From Piliocolobus tephrosceles (taxonomy: Eukaryota > Chordata > Mammalia > Primates > Cercopithecidae): a stretch of DNA of 64,000 nt. Of the stretch, positions 1 through 61,680 are shown one piece after another; positions within the stretch are counted from its first letter, which is position 1, and every line of letters starts with the position of its first letter. Location of the stretch: the NCBI RefSeq assembly GCF_002776525.5, contig NC_045443.1, positions 54,637,307 to 54,701,306 of the forward strand, in the 5' to 3' direction. The notes beneath the pieces are model-generated. The model made no database searches. It was not told the DNA's origin and saw only the letters and a list, made by a program, of their open reading frames with translations. The position numbers and the translations under genes are program-made.

Positions 1-50
1 TCCTCCCATACACACTACACTGCCCCTTCTCCCCCCATCAAAACGCTCAG

Positions 51-152
51 AGACGTTGTGATGATGCGACTGAGGATTATGCAACGTGGTCCAACCGGAG
101 CGGCCAGCATGACCAGCTGTCCAGGGGCTGCCTCCTGCCTTTTCTTTTGTAA
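51..152 (+). CDS. MBD6: Probable last coding exon of MBD6 (partial gene)
   Basis: An acceptor-like 'cgctcag' ends at position 50 after a C/T-rich stretch. One frame then stays open for 33 codons and stops at TAA 150-152. The peptide is acidic and polar at first (around DDATEDYATW) and ends hydrophobic. I do not recognise the peptide itself. The assignment rests on synteny: in primates MBD6, a methyl-CpG-binding-domain family protein linked to the PR-DUB deubiquitinase complex, lies just before DCTN2 in tail-to-tail orientation. The rest of the gene is left of the window. The true frame and acceptor could differ. Confidence 0.45.
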   Translation, partial: RRCDDATEDYATWSNRSGQHDQLSRGCLLPFLL

Positions 153-430
153 AGACAAGACCCTTGGGAGTTTTAATTCTGTTTTGTACTTGCCCTATGG
201 GGCCTCCACTGCTTTTCTATGGGAGACACTCTTAATTTAACAGATGAGAATATTTTGAACCTCTGGCTCTGGCTCTGTACTCATTTTTTATTTAGTTCTT
301 TGGTAAGAACAGGTTACAATTTAAATCCATCTGTTGTAGTATAGAGTGGCTTAGACTGCCTGTTATGATGAATGCCTATGTCCTAGTGCTGCTTCCTCCC
401 CAGGAAACACAGCAGAGGCCACACAGAGTA
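153..430 (+). other. Probable 3'UTR of the upstream plus-strand gene (MBD6)
   Basis: This is AT-rich, repeat-free sequence after the putative stop, with several TTTTAAT, TTTATT and TTTAAA runs but no canonical AATAAA on the plus strand. The 3' end cannot be fixed. It probably meets or overlaps the 3' end of DCTN2 near 420-440. Confidence 0.35.
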
Positions 431-794
431 CAACAGCATTTAATGGTCAGAAACAGTTGTACAGTATTACAGTCAGCCACAGAAGCTGTGTTGGAGGACA
501 AGACCCAATCCTTCCCCACACCAGGCAAAGCAGTATTGGACACGAGCTGGCATGTGGCTGGGCCCACGTCCTTATCCCCCAGGCCTGAGGGGAGACCACC
601 TTCTAATAACCAACCCCTAGCTACCACTCTATTCATCAGGGGAGGGGTATAAACCCCACATGCAAGAAGAACCCTTGCCCCCAGTGTCAAATGGGATGGG
701 GATGCTAGAGTTATAGTAAAGGGGAAACCCTATGTAAGCTGTTAACAGTTCACAGGGGTAGGGATTACCCCTGTTCTCCAGCTCCCAAATGTGC
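425..794 (-). other. DCTN2: DCTN2 3'UTR
   Basis: This is non-coding sequence between the DCTN2 stop (795-797, minus strand) and the first downstream poly(A) signal, ATTAAA, at 439-444 on the minus strand. The length of about 370 nt is compact. No repeats are seen in it. Confidence 0.6.
439..444 (-). terminator. DCTN2: DCTN2 poly(A) signal (ATTAAA)
   Basis: The plus strand reads tttaat, which is ATTAAA on the DCTN2 strand, the commonest variant of the poly(A) hexamer. It lies about 350 nt past the stop codon. Cleavage would be expected at about 410-430. Confidence 0.55.
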
Positions 795-17752
<16,958 letters not shown>

Positions 17753-17881
17753 GGCGGCGGCGAGACGGGGCTGGGGGACCGTTGCCTCGGAGGAGCCGGG
17801 GCCGGTGTTCGGAAAGGGGAGAGGCTGGGTTCGGGTCCCGGGCTAAGGCGGCGGCAAAGGGAGCGGCAGATGAGCAGGAAG

Positions 17882-17889
17882 TCTCGCGA
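17882..17889 (+). promoter_or_regulatory. TCTCGCGA element (BANP-type site)
   Basis: An exact TCTCGCGA on the plus strand, about 130 bp from the DCTN2 ATG. This motif is a known driver of CpG-island housekeeping promoters and is bound by BANP when unmethylated. It is one of a pair. Confidence 0.6.
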
Positions 17890-17922
17890 CAGCAGTAGCA
17901 CAGCAGAAGGGTAAAGCAAAAG

Positions 17923-17930
17923 TCGCGAGA
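17923..17930 (-). promoter_or_regulatory. Second TCTCGCGA element, opposite orientation
   Basis: TCGCGAGA on the plus strand is TCTCGCGA on the minus strand. It lies 33 bp beyond the first copy (17882-17889), about three helical turns, facing the other way. Confidence 0.6.
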
Positions 17931-18016
17931 ACAGCCCTGCTGCCACACCCCTGGAGAGGCCGGGACTGGGGAGAACGAGGCCAGGGAATGAGGTAATGGC
18001 CAGGGGACGCCGCCAA

Positions 18017-18035
18017 GGATTGTGGGATGTGTAGT
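18017..18035 (-). promoter_or_regulatory. ZNF143/THAP11 (SBS-like) element
   Basis: Read on the minus strand it is ACTACACATCCCACAATCC, close to the SBS consensus ACTACAnnTCCCAnnrTGC. This element is common 100-300 bp upstream of housekeeping genes, and its position fits DCTN2. Confidence 0.55.
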
Positions 18036-18355
18036 TTTGGTGTACCGGAGCTTGGGCGGGGAGCCACAATAACGACCCTTGGAGAGCTATTTCAGCAAGT
18101 CAGTGAAAGAACATTTATAATTCCTGTTTTGGGCTCCCAGGAATAAAATGACTAGATTAAATCATACAGTTAGTCATATTGTGACACAGCCAGGGTTTCA
18201 AAAACAACAAGTTTGCTTGATACTGTGTATTATAAAAACAAAATAAAAATAAGAAGTAAAATTTAGTAAACGCTTAGTGTATGTTAGGAATGAAAAAGTT
18301 AGGCAATCTTCTCAAGTAAGGGCTTTCAGATAATTTGCATTTTAGATAATAAGTA

Positions 18356-18400
18356 GGTGTGTGTGTGTGGTGTGTGGTGTGTGTGGGTGTGTGTGGGTAT
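18356..18400. repeat. Interrupted (GT)n microsatellite
   Basis: A tgtgtgtg tract with ggt and ggg interruptions lies about 600 bp upstream of the DCTN2 start codon. Confidence 0.85.
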
Positions 18401-18590
18401 ACTAACCCCCAAATAATTATGTATATGAAATTCAACTTTAACTGGGCATGCTGTTTTTGTTTTTTGTTTTTCAAATCTGGCAATCTTATCTGAAGTTCAT
18501 AAATAGATAAATGCTGTCTCCATGTCTGTCTGAACACTCTCTGTGCTCTTAACCACTTTGTTAATAGTTCTCAGACTTTTATTTATTTTT

Positions 18591-18885
18591 CAATTTTTTC
18601 AATTTTGTGTGTACACAGTAGCACAGTAGGTGTATGTATTCATGGGACACGTGAGATATTTTGATACAGGCATGCAATGTGAAATGAGCACATCATGGAG
18701 AAGAGGGTATCCATCCTCTCAAGCATTTATCCTTTAAGTTACAAATAATCCAATTACACTCAAGTTATTTAAAAATGTACAATTGAGTTATTCTTGACTA
18801 TAATCACCCTATTGTGCCATCAAATAGTAGGTCTTATTATGCTTTCTAATTTTTTGTACCTATTCACCATTCTTACCTCCCGTTC
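18591..18885 (-). mobile_element. L1 3'-end fragment (antisense)
   Basis: The sequence follows the well-known L1 3' region seen in reverse: tttgtgtgtacacagtagc, then a match around gatattttgatacaggcatg, then ccaattacactcaagtta and gactataatcaccctattg. It is diverged, so an older primate or mammalian L1. Confidence 0.7.
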
Positions 18886-20629
18886 TCAAACTTTTAAATT
18901 TCATCGTTCAATAAAATTAAAACAACTACAAACCTTGAAGATTTACTTTCTTATCAAGTAAGTATATTACAAACAGAAAACCTACTGTTTACTGTCACAA
19001 TCATTACTTGGTAGAAAAGCAGGAAGGACACACTCAGAATAAAAGATAGTCTTTGGAAACTTATCAAATCCAGCTTTATATTTAAAAAAAAAAACTCACC
19101 ATTGTTCTTTTGGAGGTGAGGGCATACTCAGTGAACTTTTGTCTCTGACCAGTGACCCTCCATGGACTGGCATTTTGAAACCCCTTTACTAAAGATGCCA
19201 CCTTGGAGGCCCTGGGGACCCAAGGATGGTATGTTTCCCAGGATGTTTCCTGAGCTTGCAGGATGCTGCAACACTTAGAAATTGTGCCAAACCAAGTGAC
19301 TAGAGAGTTCCTGAGTTCGGAACTCTTTGTCTTTCTTTCTCCTGGCTCCTCCCCAAGCCTCTATCCCTTTCTCCATAGTCCTACCGCTTTCCTATCCCAT
19401 TCATTATGTTGGACTCTTTTCTTTCAGTTCTCTTAAGATTCAAGGTGGGTTAGAGGTGTAGCCCCAACGTGGGAAACCCCCGGAGTTCTGAGTAGTTAGG
19501 TCTTTTCTGGCCAGGCTATCAACCTCTTGCTTTTGTCCCATAGTGTTTAAGTGACCTTAACCACTCATGAGACAATTGCTGAGCTGAACTTTCCTTTCCT
19601 CCTCCTTCTCCCATCCACCCTGCCCTTCCCCTTTGCCTAGAACCTCAACTCCTGCAGTCCAACTCTCTGTTGGCCAGCAGAGGCCTGTGACGTGGAGAAA
19701 AATCAATTTGGCCAGCTTCTTGGTGGTTCTTTCCAGGGGCTGCAGCAGGAGTCTGACCCAAAGGGAGGAAGGACAAGGAATCCCTGGGCTTGGCATTTCT
19801 TTCGTTCTTCTTCCCCCACACCTTTTTTTTCTTTTTTTGGCCAGGGAAGGGGGCTGAAGTATTGGGACTCTATCCTCCAATGGTTACTGAGACGGGAAAC
19901 ACACACTCCCATAGGTACCTGAATTTGCCTGAAACCCAAATGCAGGTGTTTGCCTTAGACTTCAAAGTCTCTCGGCCTTCCCCATCCCCATCATTGCCCC
20001 TCCTTCACTGCTTTCTGACTCCCTTTCTCTTGCAAAAATGTTTCCTACCCATCATCCCATCCTCAACCTATGACACAAAAATAAGTATTGTGTCTGCTTT
20101 TGAATTCCCATAACCCAGAATGGGAGTTTATCTTCGCTGAAACTGGGGACCTGCTGTGTACGTTGGGGAGACAGTAGAGTGCACCTTTGGATGTGGAAGG
20201 GGAAGGGAGTAGCCAGAACCTCCCATGACACTCCTCCCTGACACCCACCTCCATAGGAGTACAGGCAGCGATCCCCCAGAAAGCTGAGGGGGTTGGGAGT
20301 CCAGCTTCCGTGCGTGTGGGGCATGGGATGGGCGTAGGGGGAGAATGAGAAGTGTGATCCCAGTTTGGAGAGAGGCTTGTGACGGGTTGGGGGATGCCCT
20401 GGAATAAAGGGAGTGGGAGATCTGACCCTTTTAGCTACACAGGCGACAGGCCCACCTCAGTCTCCTTATCCCTTCCAGGGGGTGGAGTCTGAGGGAGGGA
20501 CAAACAGATCGGGGGTATAGGGGTGGGATGCAGTGAGTTGGATGGGGAAGGGTGGAGGGCAAGGTTATCTCTGAACGTTAGGAATGGGGGAGGGAGGAGA
20601 GGAGCAGTGAGGTTCCAGCCTTCGGGGGT

Positions 20630-20637
20630 TGACGTCG
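20630..20637 (+). promoter_or_regulatory. CRE-like site TGACGTCG
   Basis: TGACGTCG matches the CREB/ATF palindrome TGACGTCA at seven of eight bases, CpG included, and sits about 30 bp upstream of the GC boxes. Proximal CpG-containing CREs are the functional type, which fits a neuronal gene. Confidence 0.5.
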
Positions 20638-20891
20638 AGCCAGCCTCCCCAGCTGAGGGAGCCCCGCCCCCGCTCCTCCATCGCGGCCCCGCCCAGGCCC
20701 GCAGCGCGGCGCTGCAGCGCGAGGGGCGGAGAGGCAGCGCGCCCGAGAGGACCAGACGCCCAGGTCTCCCGCATCCCGCTGCCGCAGGAGAGAGACAGCG
20801 CGCCCCGGCCCTGCTCCCCAGGCTTCGCCCGGGCGCCCTCAACTCTGCCCCCAGAGACTGAGCACCTGTCCTCCGCCTCAGTCTTAGCTGA

Positions 20892-54358
<33,467 letters not shown>

Positions 54359-55804
54359 TCTTCCACACCCACGGCTGCATACCTGCACTTTCAGGTAGCG
54401 TCAGGCTGCTTCCTCGGACCAGCCTCAGGTTGCTTCCCTTCTTGCTGACAGCCTCTTTGGTTCTCCGGCTTCGTCTTTCTTTCTTTTTTTTTTTTTTTTT
54501 TTTTTTACCACCTCAAAACTTTTACTATGTAGTTACCCCTCAACTCCTGCCTCCTGCTTTCCCCTGCTGGGGGCTACGCCTGCGTGGCCCCATGTAATCT
54601 GGACACTGACCTCCCGTGCCCCCTTTTGCTTTCCCTTAGGCTACAGCGGTAACCACAGTACTGTCTTTGTGCCACTAGGGGTCACTGTCATACGTCCAAA
54701 GAAGTGAGCTTGGCCGCTGTAGATGAGAGCCACACAGGGGTGGTAGACCGCAAAGCTATCAAGAGACCCTGGGGGGCCATCTGAACCCCACCTCTTCCTC
54801 CACCCTGAAATAATTTTGGATAGATAGGTGTTTTTGGAACCAAGACATCTCCAGCTAAGGCGATGTTTGTCCCATCCTGTGTCCTGCACCTGTGTCCCAT
54901 CCTCCTCCCATCTGTATACACCACCAGTAAGCTTTAGGAAGCGGCCCACGAAGTCAGTCAGCGCTCCCCTCCCATCTTGCTCAGTGGAGGTGGAAAAGCC
55001 CCTCTTTTTCCTCATCTGTCCCCAGGTGCTCTCCTCTAGCAGCACAGGAACCTTCTTTGTTCTTGTGTGTCATCAGGTTTCTCACTAAGGTTGCTTTAGG
55101 GCCCAGAAGTGGCACAGAGAACATGGCCAGTCTCTTACTGCGCTGAATCTAAGCTGACGCCTCTCCAGGGGTTTCCCAGAATAGTAAATCGGGCACACAC
55201 AGACAGAAAAGCCTGAGAAGCAGAGAAGCAGGAATGTGGAAGAGGAGTTGGGGAGGCCTAGGGATGGAGGTGCAAGCCTGGGTTGTTGGGGGCAGTGGTA
55301 GGGGGGTCTGCTTGTTGGTGTTAGAGGAACAGGACAGTAAACCAAAGTGTGTGTAGATGCCACCTGTTCCTGTTCTCTGGCTGAGCTACAAGCTGGGCCC
55401 TCACACCCTCTTTCTCTTTCTTTCCCAGTTTCTAAGAGGGACTGAGGCCTCTTCTCTCAGCATGCTGCAAACCTGTGGTCTCTGATACTAACTCCCTCCC
55501 CAACCCCTGTTGTTGGACTGTACTATGTTTGATGTCTTCTCTTACTTACTCTGTATCTCTTTGTACTCTGTATCTATATATCAAAAGCTGCTGCTATGTC
55601 TCTCTTCTGTTTTATTCTCTAAGTATCTACTGATGTATTTAGCAATTTCAAAGCATAGTCTACCTTCCTTATTTGGGGCAATAGGGAGGAGGGTGAATGT
55701 TTCTTCTTTCTCATCTACTCGTCTCACACTGAGTGGTGTTAGTCACTGAGTAGAGGTCACAGAGATGACAAAAGGAAAAATGGGAGCTAGAGGGCTGTGA
55801 CTCT

Positions 55805-55858
55805 TCACACATACACGCGCACACACAAACATGCACACACATGCACACACGCACACAA
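55805..55858. repeat. ACAC-type microsatellite in the KIF5A 3'UTR
   Basis: Imperfect (AC)n with cgcg, aaac and atgc interruptions. In the mRNA this is a CA-rich tract of the kind bound by hnRNP L. Confidence 0.8.
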
Positions 55859-57819
55859 AGCCTTAAGCAGAAGAATGTCTTAGCATCATAAGACAGAGAA
55901 ATAAACTCTTCCTCCCTCCTCTTTCACATATAGCACAGGGGAAGGTAAAATGGAAGGGCTGCTAATTGAGACATATAATTTTCTTCATACACCCCTCACC
56001 TTAATCAAAGGATTCAGGTGTTTACCTGTGCCCTACAAAGTCTGCCTTTTGCCTCCCTCTTCCTGTTTTCCCCTGGACTGAGAAATGGGTTGCTCACGGG
56101 ACCATTTCCCTTTTTCTTCAAAGCTTCTTTTGATATTCCCGGCCCCAGAGCTCGTGACCAGAACTCAGAGCTGATTTAAAATATTTGGAAAAATGGAGGA
56201 GGCAGACTGCTCCCAGCAGCCAGTCAGGGGCTGCTCATCTCTCCATGGAGATGGTTACAGGCAGGTGTAGTCAAAATGATTGATTCCTTAGGTTTGTGGG
56301 TGAATAGGCTGGGAAATTTCTGAGTCTTTTTTTTTTGGTCACAGTGCCCTCAAGTGGAAGCGATGAGCTGGATTTCTTTCTCATTCCATACTGGGCGGCA
56401 TGCTCCTCCCATCTCCACCTTTGGTTTGGGGGCTTCCAGCTCATTGGCAAAATCTCTCTCTCTAGTTGCCGTCCTTTCAAGCTGGAGCCTGACTTTTCCC
56501 CAATATACATTTTTTTTTCTCCACAAAGAGTTCCTTCTCTGATGTCCCCATCTGGTATTAAGTGCACTTTAAAGAAAGGGGCAGGGTGGATTTTCAAGAG
56601 GCGGGGAGCTCTAAGGCTTGACCCTGAGGGCTCTTCTCCCAGCCATTCTCAGCCCATATGCAGCACCCCCCACACCGAAGAGGACTATTGTTTTAGTTTC
56701 ACATGGTCCTTTCCTTCCACATGGTGCTAAGGTGGTTTTCTAGGTAACTGCAGGGATGGAGGTCACTAGCCAGTCCAAACCAGGAGAGAAAGTCTGGTGT
56801 CCTGATATCCAGTCTTTTCTAGGAGGAAGACCAAGATTCTCCAGCAGCAGGGCAGCCTATCACCCAGCTTCTTAAGTCAGGAAAGGAAGCTGAGTGGGAA
56901 TGCCAGCCAGTAAGCGCAGGCTGCACTGGCCCATGACTCCTTCAAGGGAAAGAGGCCCTGCTCCCTTTACCTGCTGAGCTCCTTTTAGCAGTTAGGGAGA
57001 ACTGCAGGGGGAAAAATACCAGTGGAGTGTGGAATAAATCCAAAGCAGTGATTATTTTTAAACGCTTTTCAAAACAAATCTTACATATAACCCCAATATA
57101 AAAAATAAAGGAATGCAGACCTGGACAGTTTGCACTTTCTTTTTTTGGTGGAAGAATCCTCAGGGTCTCTTAGGACTGACTGTTCAAAGCCTCCTCAGCG
57201 AATGAGCCCTGGAACAGTCCTACAAGACCCTGAGGATTCTGTGGAGTAGTTTGAAAACCATTGTTCTGAGGAAGGCGGTCCAATCTGGCTCCTCACACTA
57301 AAGCTGCAACTCACGGAAAAGAGGGCAACAGTGGGGTAGACAAGCCACGCTGTCTCCAGACCCACTAGGGTAGAAGGAAGGTTCCTGTGGGCCTGTGGAC
57401 TTAGGCTAATATTTGCTGCCAGCAGGGCACTTAAGAATCCAGGGGGTTTTATGTAATGTTGCCACCACATGGTTCTTTTAAAAACACGTAAGAAAATGTG
57501 AGGGTGTAGCGCAGATGAGGAGAGAGATGACACAGAGGGAGCAGCCTTCTCTTTAGCAAGATGTAAGGAAAATATAATTCACTTACATAAAAAAGAAACA
57601 ACACACACGCAAACCCTTCACCAGAAGCTTCACACTACATCCTCCTCCTCCTCCTCCTGCTCCCTACCTTCGCCGCATCCCTTTCAGAGCCAGGGTCACT
57701 GCAAGGGGCGCCTGGCCTGCCCACTCACATCTGCCAAAATTTTGCATGCCAGCGTGGAAGACAAACCAAACTGCACAACCCCCTGTGTGTATTTACTTGG
57801 TGTACATAGATATCTTTAA

Positions 57820-57830
57820 AATAAAATAAA
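57820..57830 (+). terminator. KIF5A: KIF5A poly(A) signals (two overlapping AATAAA)
   Basis: AATAAA occurs at 57820-57825 and again at 57825-57830, with a GT-containing stretch (cattgttgtaaatattc) some 20 bp downstream. This fits the end of the known long KIF5A 3'UTR. Confidence 0.7.
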
Positions 57831-58713
57831 TTCATTGATGACTCTACATTGTTGTAAATATTCTTTATCCCTTCCCAATCTCACTCCCTTCCTTGGATGT
57901 AATGGAACTTGATAGAATATATCCTTCCAGATGTTTTTCTATAGACTTAGGCTTGGTTTTTTCCCACTTGACAATATATCCAGGAGATCTTTTTATGTCA
58001 ATATATATAAATTGACCTCATTAAAATATAATTTTTCACATTTATCCTACAGTTCATTCAACCAGTCTACCACTGGTGGATATCTACACTGTTTGTAGTT
58101 TTTACCAAAAGCAATATCTTGTTCTTTCATTTTTTACCCAGAGCAGCCTCAGTCCTGGCATCAATTCCTTCCCACTCTAGTGTGTCATCATCTCTCCATA
58201 GCCAGCAGATCAATACTCCTTCCCAAGATCATCCACTACAATCACCCTTCCAACCCCCATTTTAAAGCATACTCCACCTCTTTTCTCTGCTCATACCTTA
58301 AAGCTTCTCAGATGGAGAAAACTGCACACCCAAAAAACTGGGGTAAATAAAACTGAAGAGTCTACAAACCTACCAGGACATTCAGTGCTGCTCACTTTCC
58401 TCTCCTATCTCCCAGAGCAAGCGTCTACACCCTTTCCACCCTCCTCTCTCAGGCAGCAACTTTGTCATCTAAGGCACTTGAGCCTGAAATTCTTTATCTT
58501 CCCCCCTGCCCACATGCACCTACACAATTACCTATCTGTGCCTGCACATATCCTTTATTTCTCCCTTCTGACAAGTGATAAATCTCCTTTCTTTAGGCTA
58601 AAGTGAATCCCTTCCAGATATTTCATTCTTGAGCTACTGATATAGAATCTCAATACATAAATATATAAAATATCTAAAACTGATAAATTGATGGAGACTT
58701 GAGGAGTTTGCAG

Positions 58714-58957
58714 CTTTTTTTTTGGTAAGAGTCTTGCTCTGTTGCCCAGGCTGGAGTGCAGTGGCGCGATCTCGGCTCACTGCAACCTCTGCCTCTCAGG
58801 TTCAAGCGGTTCTTCTGCCTCAGCCTCCCAAGTATGGGGGACTACAGGTGTACACCACCATGCCCAGCTAATTTTTGCATTTTTAATAGAGATGGGTTTT
58901 CACCATGTTGGCCAGGCTGGTCTCAAACTCCTGGCCTCAAGTGACCCGCCCGCCTTG
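58714..58957 (-). mobile_element. Truncated Alu
   Basis: Antisense; stops at cccgcccgccttggt. Confidence 0.88.
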
Positions 58958-59829
58958 GTGCATCTTCTTTATTAATGCCTGTCTCAGTGATCTCATCTCC
59001 TTGTAAGGTCCCTCCCATAAGAGTCCCTCCCTTTACTATTTGTTTCTCTATCTTACTTGTTTTCTTAAAGCCAAATATCCGGAAACCATCCCAAGCTTCA
59101 CATCCCCACTTCCTCACCCCCCCATTCATTCCTTAGCCCACCTTGATCTGCTGCTTGTTCTGCTCAAAACGCTTTTCCAAATGGCATTAGTTACCAAATA
59201 CAGTGGACATTTCTCTTGGACAACAGTCCTTGTTTCGCTTCACCTCTCTGTGACATATGACACTTCTTCAATCCTTCCTTCTTGAAACTCATCTCCCCTT
59301 GGCTTCTGTGACCCTGCTCTCTTGGCTCCCTGTACTTCCCTGGCCACCCTTCCGAGTCTTCCTCCCCAAGTCTCTTAAATGCTGCTCTATCGCAGGGCTC
59401 AGCCCTTGGTTCCTTCCTTGCTCTTTCTAAGACATGTCATCCATGCCTGCATATTCCACAACAATTCTTAAATCTGTATCTCCAGTCCAGACCATTCTGC
59501 TCAGCTGCGGGAGCATGTGTCCAACTGACCTAAGATACCTCAAACATATTCCAGACCGAACTCACCTTCCTCTGAATCTGCTCCTTTTCATGTCACCATC
59601 ATCTCTTTGATGTCATCATCATCATTAGCCAGAAGCCTTAGACTCACTCTCAATGCCTCTCTTTTCCTTCAACCCCCATATTCAAATGAATTTTCCAAGT
59701 TGACATCAAACTGCATCTTTAGATGCCATCCCCTTCTTTCAAACACAGCAGCCACTGCTTTGGTTCGTTATCTGTCCCTGAACTTTTGCAATACTCAAGT
59801 CATCCTCCAGGAACATACCTGAGTGGTCC

Positions 59830-60035
59830 TTTTTTTTTTTTTTTGGAGACAGATTCTTGCTCTGTCGCCCAGGCTGGAGTGCAGTGGCACCCCCACCCCC
59901 GGGTTCAAGCGATTCTCCTGCCTCAGCCTCCTGAGTAGCTGGGATTACACGTGTGTGCCACCACGCCTGGCTAAATTTTGTATTTTTAGTAGAGATGGGG
60001 TTTCACCATGTTGATCAGGCTGGTCTCGAACTCCT
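59830..60035 (-). mobile_element. Alu cut by an LTR insertion
   Basis: Antisense Alu ending ctcgaactcct, directly against the LTR at 60036. Confidence 0.88.
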
Positions 60036-60947
60036 TGTAGGGTCCAGCCCTACGAGGCATAGTGGGTGTTCTCCCCGTGTGCGGAGACGAGAGATTGTAA
60101 GAAATAAAGACACAAGACAAAGAGATAAAGAGAAAACAGCTGGGCCTGGGGGACCACTACCACCACCACCAAGATGTGGAGATGGGTAGTGGCCCCGAAT
60201 GGCTGGGCATGCTGATATTTATTGAATACAAGACAAGGGGCAGGGTAAGAAGGGTGAGTTGTCCAAGTGATTGATAAGGTCAAGTAGATCACGTGATCAT
60301 GGGACAGGGGGCCCTTCCCTTTTAGGTAGCCAAAGCAGAGAGGGAAGGCAGTATACATCAGCATTTTCTTCTATGCACTTACAAGAAAGATCAAAGACTT
60401 TAAGATTTCACTATTTGTTCTACTGCTATCTACTAAGAACTTCAAAGAGGAACCAGGAGTACGGGAGGAACATGAAAGTGGACAAGGTGCGTTGACCACT
60501 GAAGCACAGCACCACAGGGAGGGGTTTAGGCCTCTGGATGACTGCAGGCAGGCCTGGATAATATCCAGCCTCCCACAAGAAGCTGGTGGAGCAGAGTGTT
60601 CCCTTACTCCTCCAAAGAAAGGAAGACTCCCTTTCACGGTCCACTAACGGGTGCCTTCCCAGGCACTGGTGTTACTGCTTGACCAAGGAGCCCTTAAGCG
60701 GCCCTTATGAGGGCATGACAGAGGGCTCCTCTTACCTTCTAGGTCACTTCTCACAATATCCCTTCAGCACCTGACCCTATACCTGCTGGTTATTCCTAGG
60801 TTATATTAGTAATGCAACAAAGAGTAATATTAAAAGCTAATGATTAATAATGTTTATACTAATGATTGATAATTGTCTATAATCATCTCTATATCTAATT
60901 TGTATTATAACTATTCTTTATTCTATTTTATTATACTCCAACAGTTT
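60036..60947 (-). mobile_element. Old class II (ERVK-like) LTR, antisense, running into a gap
   Basis: The left edge tgtagggtccagccc is an LTR terminus. On the minus strand it has AATAAA in a CAATAAATATCAG context (near 60217-60224), followed by the U5-type tcttgtgtctttatttctta and ctctcgtctccgcacacgg typical of HML-group LTRs. No internal coding region is present here. The other terminus and the expected duplicate of the flank actcct are not seen before the N-run, so the U3 end is probably in the gap. The subfamily is not resolved. Confidence 0.7.
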
Positions 60948-61047
60948 NNNNNNNNNNNNNNNNNNNNNNNNNNNNNNNNNNNNNNNNNNNNNNNNNNNNN
61001 NNNNNNNNNNNNNNNNNNNNNNNNNNNNNNNNNNNNNNNNNNNNNNN
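60948..61047. other. Assembly gap (100 N)
   Basis: Exactly 100 undetermined bases between the LTR and an antisense Alu. The left Alu half does not resume on the other side, so more than 100 bases may be missing. Confidence 0.99.
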
Positions 61048-61321
61048 GAGTCTTGCTCTGTTGCCCAGGCTGGAGTGCAATGGCATGATCTCGGCTCACT
61101 GCAACCTCTGCCTCCTGGGTTCAAGCGATTCTCCTGCCTCAGCCTCCCAAGTAGCTGGGACTACAGGCATCTGCCATCATGCCCGGCTAATTTTTGTATT
61201 TTTGTAGAGACAGCGTTTCACCATGTTGGCCAAGCTGTTCTTGAACTCCTGACCTCAGGTGATCCTCCCGCCTTGGCCTCCCAAAGTGTTGGGATTACAG
61301 GCGTGAGCCACTGCACGTGGC
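61048..61321 (-). mobile_element. Alu, 3' tail in the gap
   Basis: Antisense Alu starting at gagtcttgctctgttgccc right after the N-run. Confidence 0.9.
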
Positions 61322-61324
61322 CTC

Positions 61325-61680
61325 ATTCTTCTCTCCATGTCTTTGTATGCTGTTCTCTCTGTCTAGAAAACCTTTTAACCTCTATTCCTGAACTCCACCT
61401 ACCCTTCCAAACTCAGTAAAGTCTCTATCCTCTTTGAAGCCTTCCCTGACCAGCTACACCTCCTTTCTTTGTATCATTGGCTTTGCTTCATACACAGCTC
61501 TAGGATAGCTCATACCTCGCATACTGCAAACTTGATCTCCACTGGCCAACCAGTGCCATTAGACTCCCAGCTACTTCAGAGCAGTCACTGTCCTATCCTC
61601 TGCTTTAATAAAAGGAAAACCAGCCTCTAGACCAGGACCTAGTACAAGTAAGTGCTCAATAAATACTTGTTAAACGAATG
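61325..61680 (+). mobile_element. L2 3'-end fragment
   Basis: Typical L2 pattern: aagccttccctgaccagc, ctcctttctttgtatcat, then taagtgctcaataaatactt and a gaatgaatg end. Confidence 0.65.

Larger units (their letters stand above)
18070..20615. other. DCTN2-KIF5A intergenic spacer
   Basis: The spacer is about 2.5 kb between two divergent CpG-island promoters. It holds an interrupted GT repeat (18356-18400), an old L1 fragment (18591-18885) and otherwise unique sequence. No gene is seen. Confidence 0.7.
55429..57850 (+). other. KIF5A: KIF5A terminal non-coding exon (3'UTR)
   Basis: It begins after the acceptor tttcccag with TTTCTAAGAGGGACTGAGGC, which I recall as KIF5A mRNA sequence. It is about 2.4 kb and largely free of repeats except an ACAC-type microsatellite (55805-55858) and a CTC repeat (57641-57660). 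It ends after tandem AATAAA signals at 57820-57830. An earlier AATAAA-type hexamer near 57104 may give a shorter form. Confidence 0.8.

Noticed and set aside
20865..20885. REST/NRSE-like sequence gagcacctgtcctccgcc near the KIF5A start
   Set aside because: It matches only part of the 21-bp RE1 consensus; too many mismatches to call.
57853..57860. Pumilio motif TGTAAATA at the end of the KIF5A 3'UTR
   Set aside because: It lies 23-30 nt after the poly(A) signals, probably past the cleavage site, so it would not be in the mRNA.
59000..59820. Possible processed pseudogene in the C/T-rich intergenic stretch
   Set aside because: No frame longer than about 80 codons and no recognisable protein; it reads like an old interspersed repeat.
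60036..60947. Possible full provirus at the LTR
   Set aside because: No gag, pro, pol or env-like frames are present on either side; only the LTR is visible, though the gap prevents certainty.
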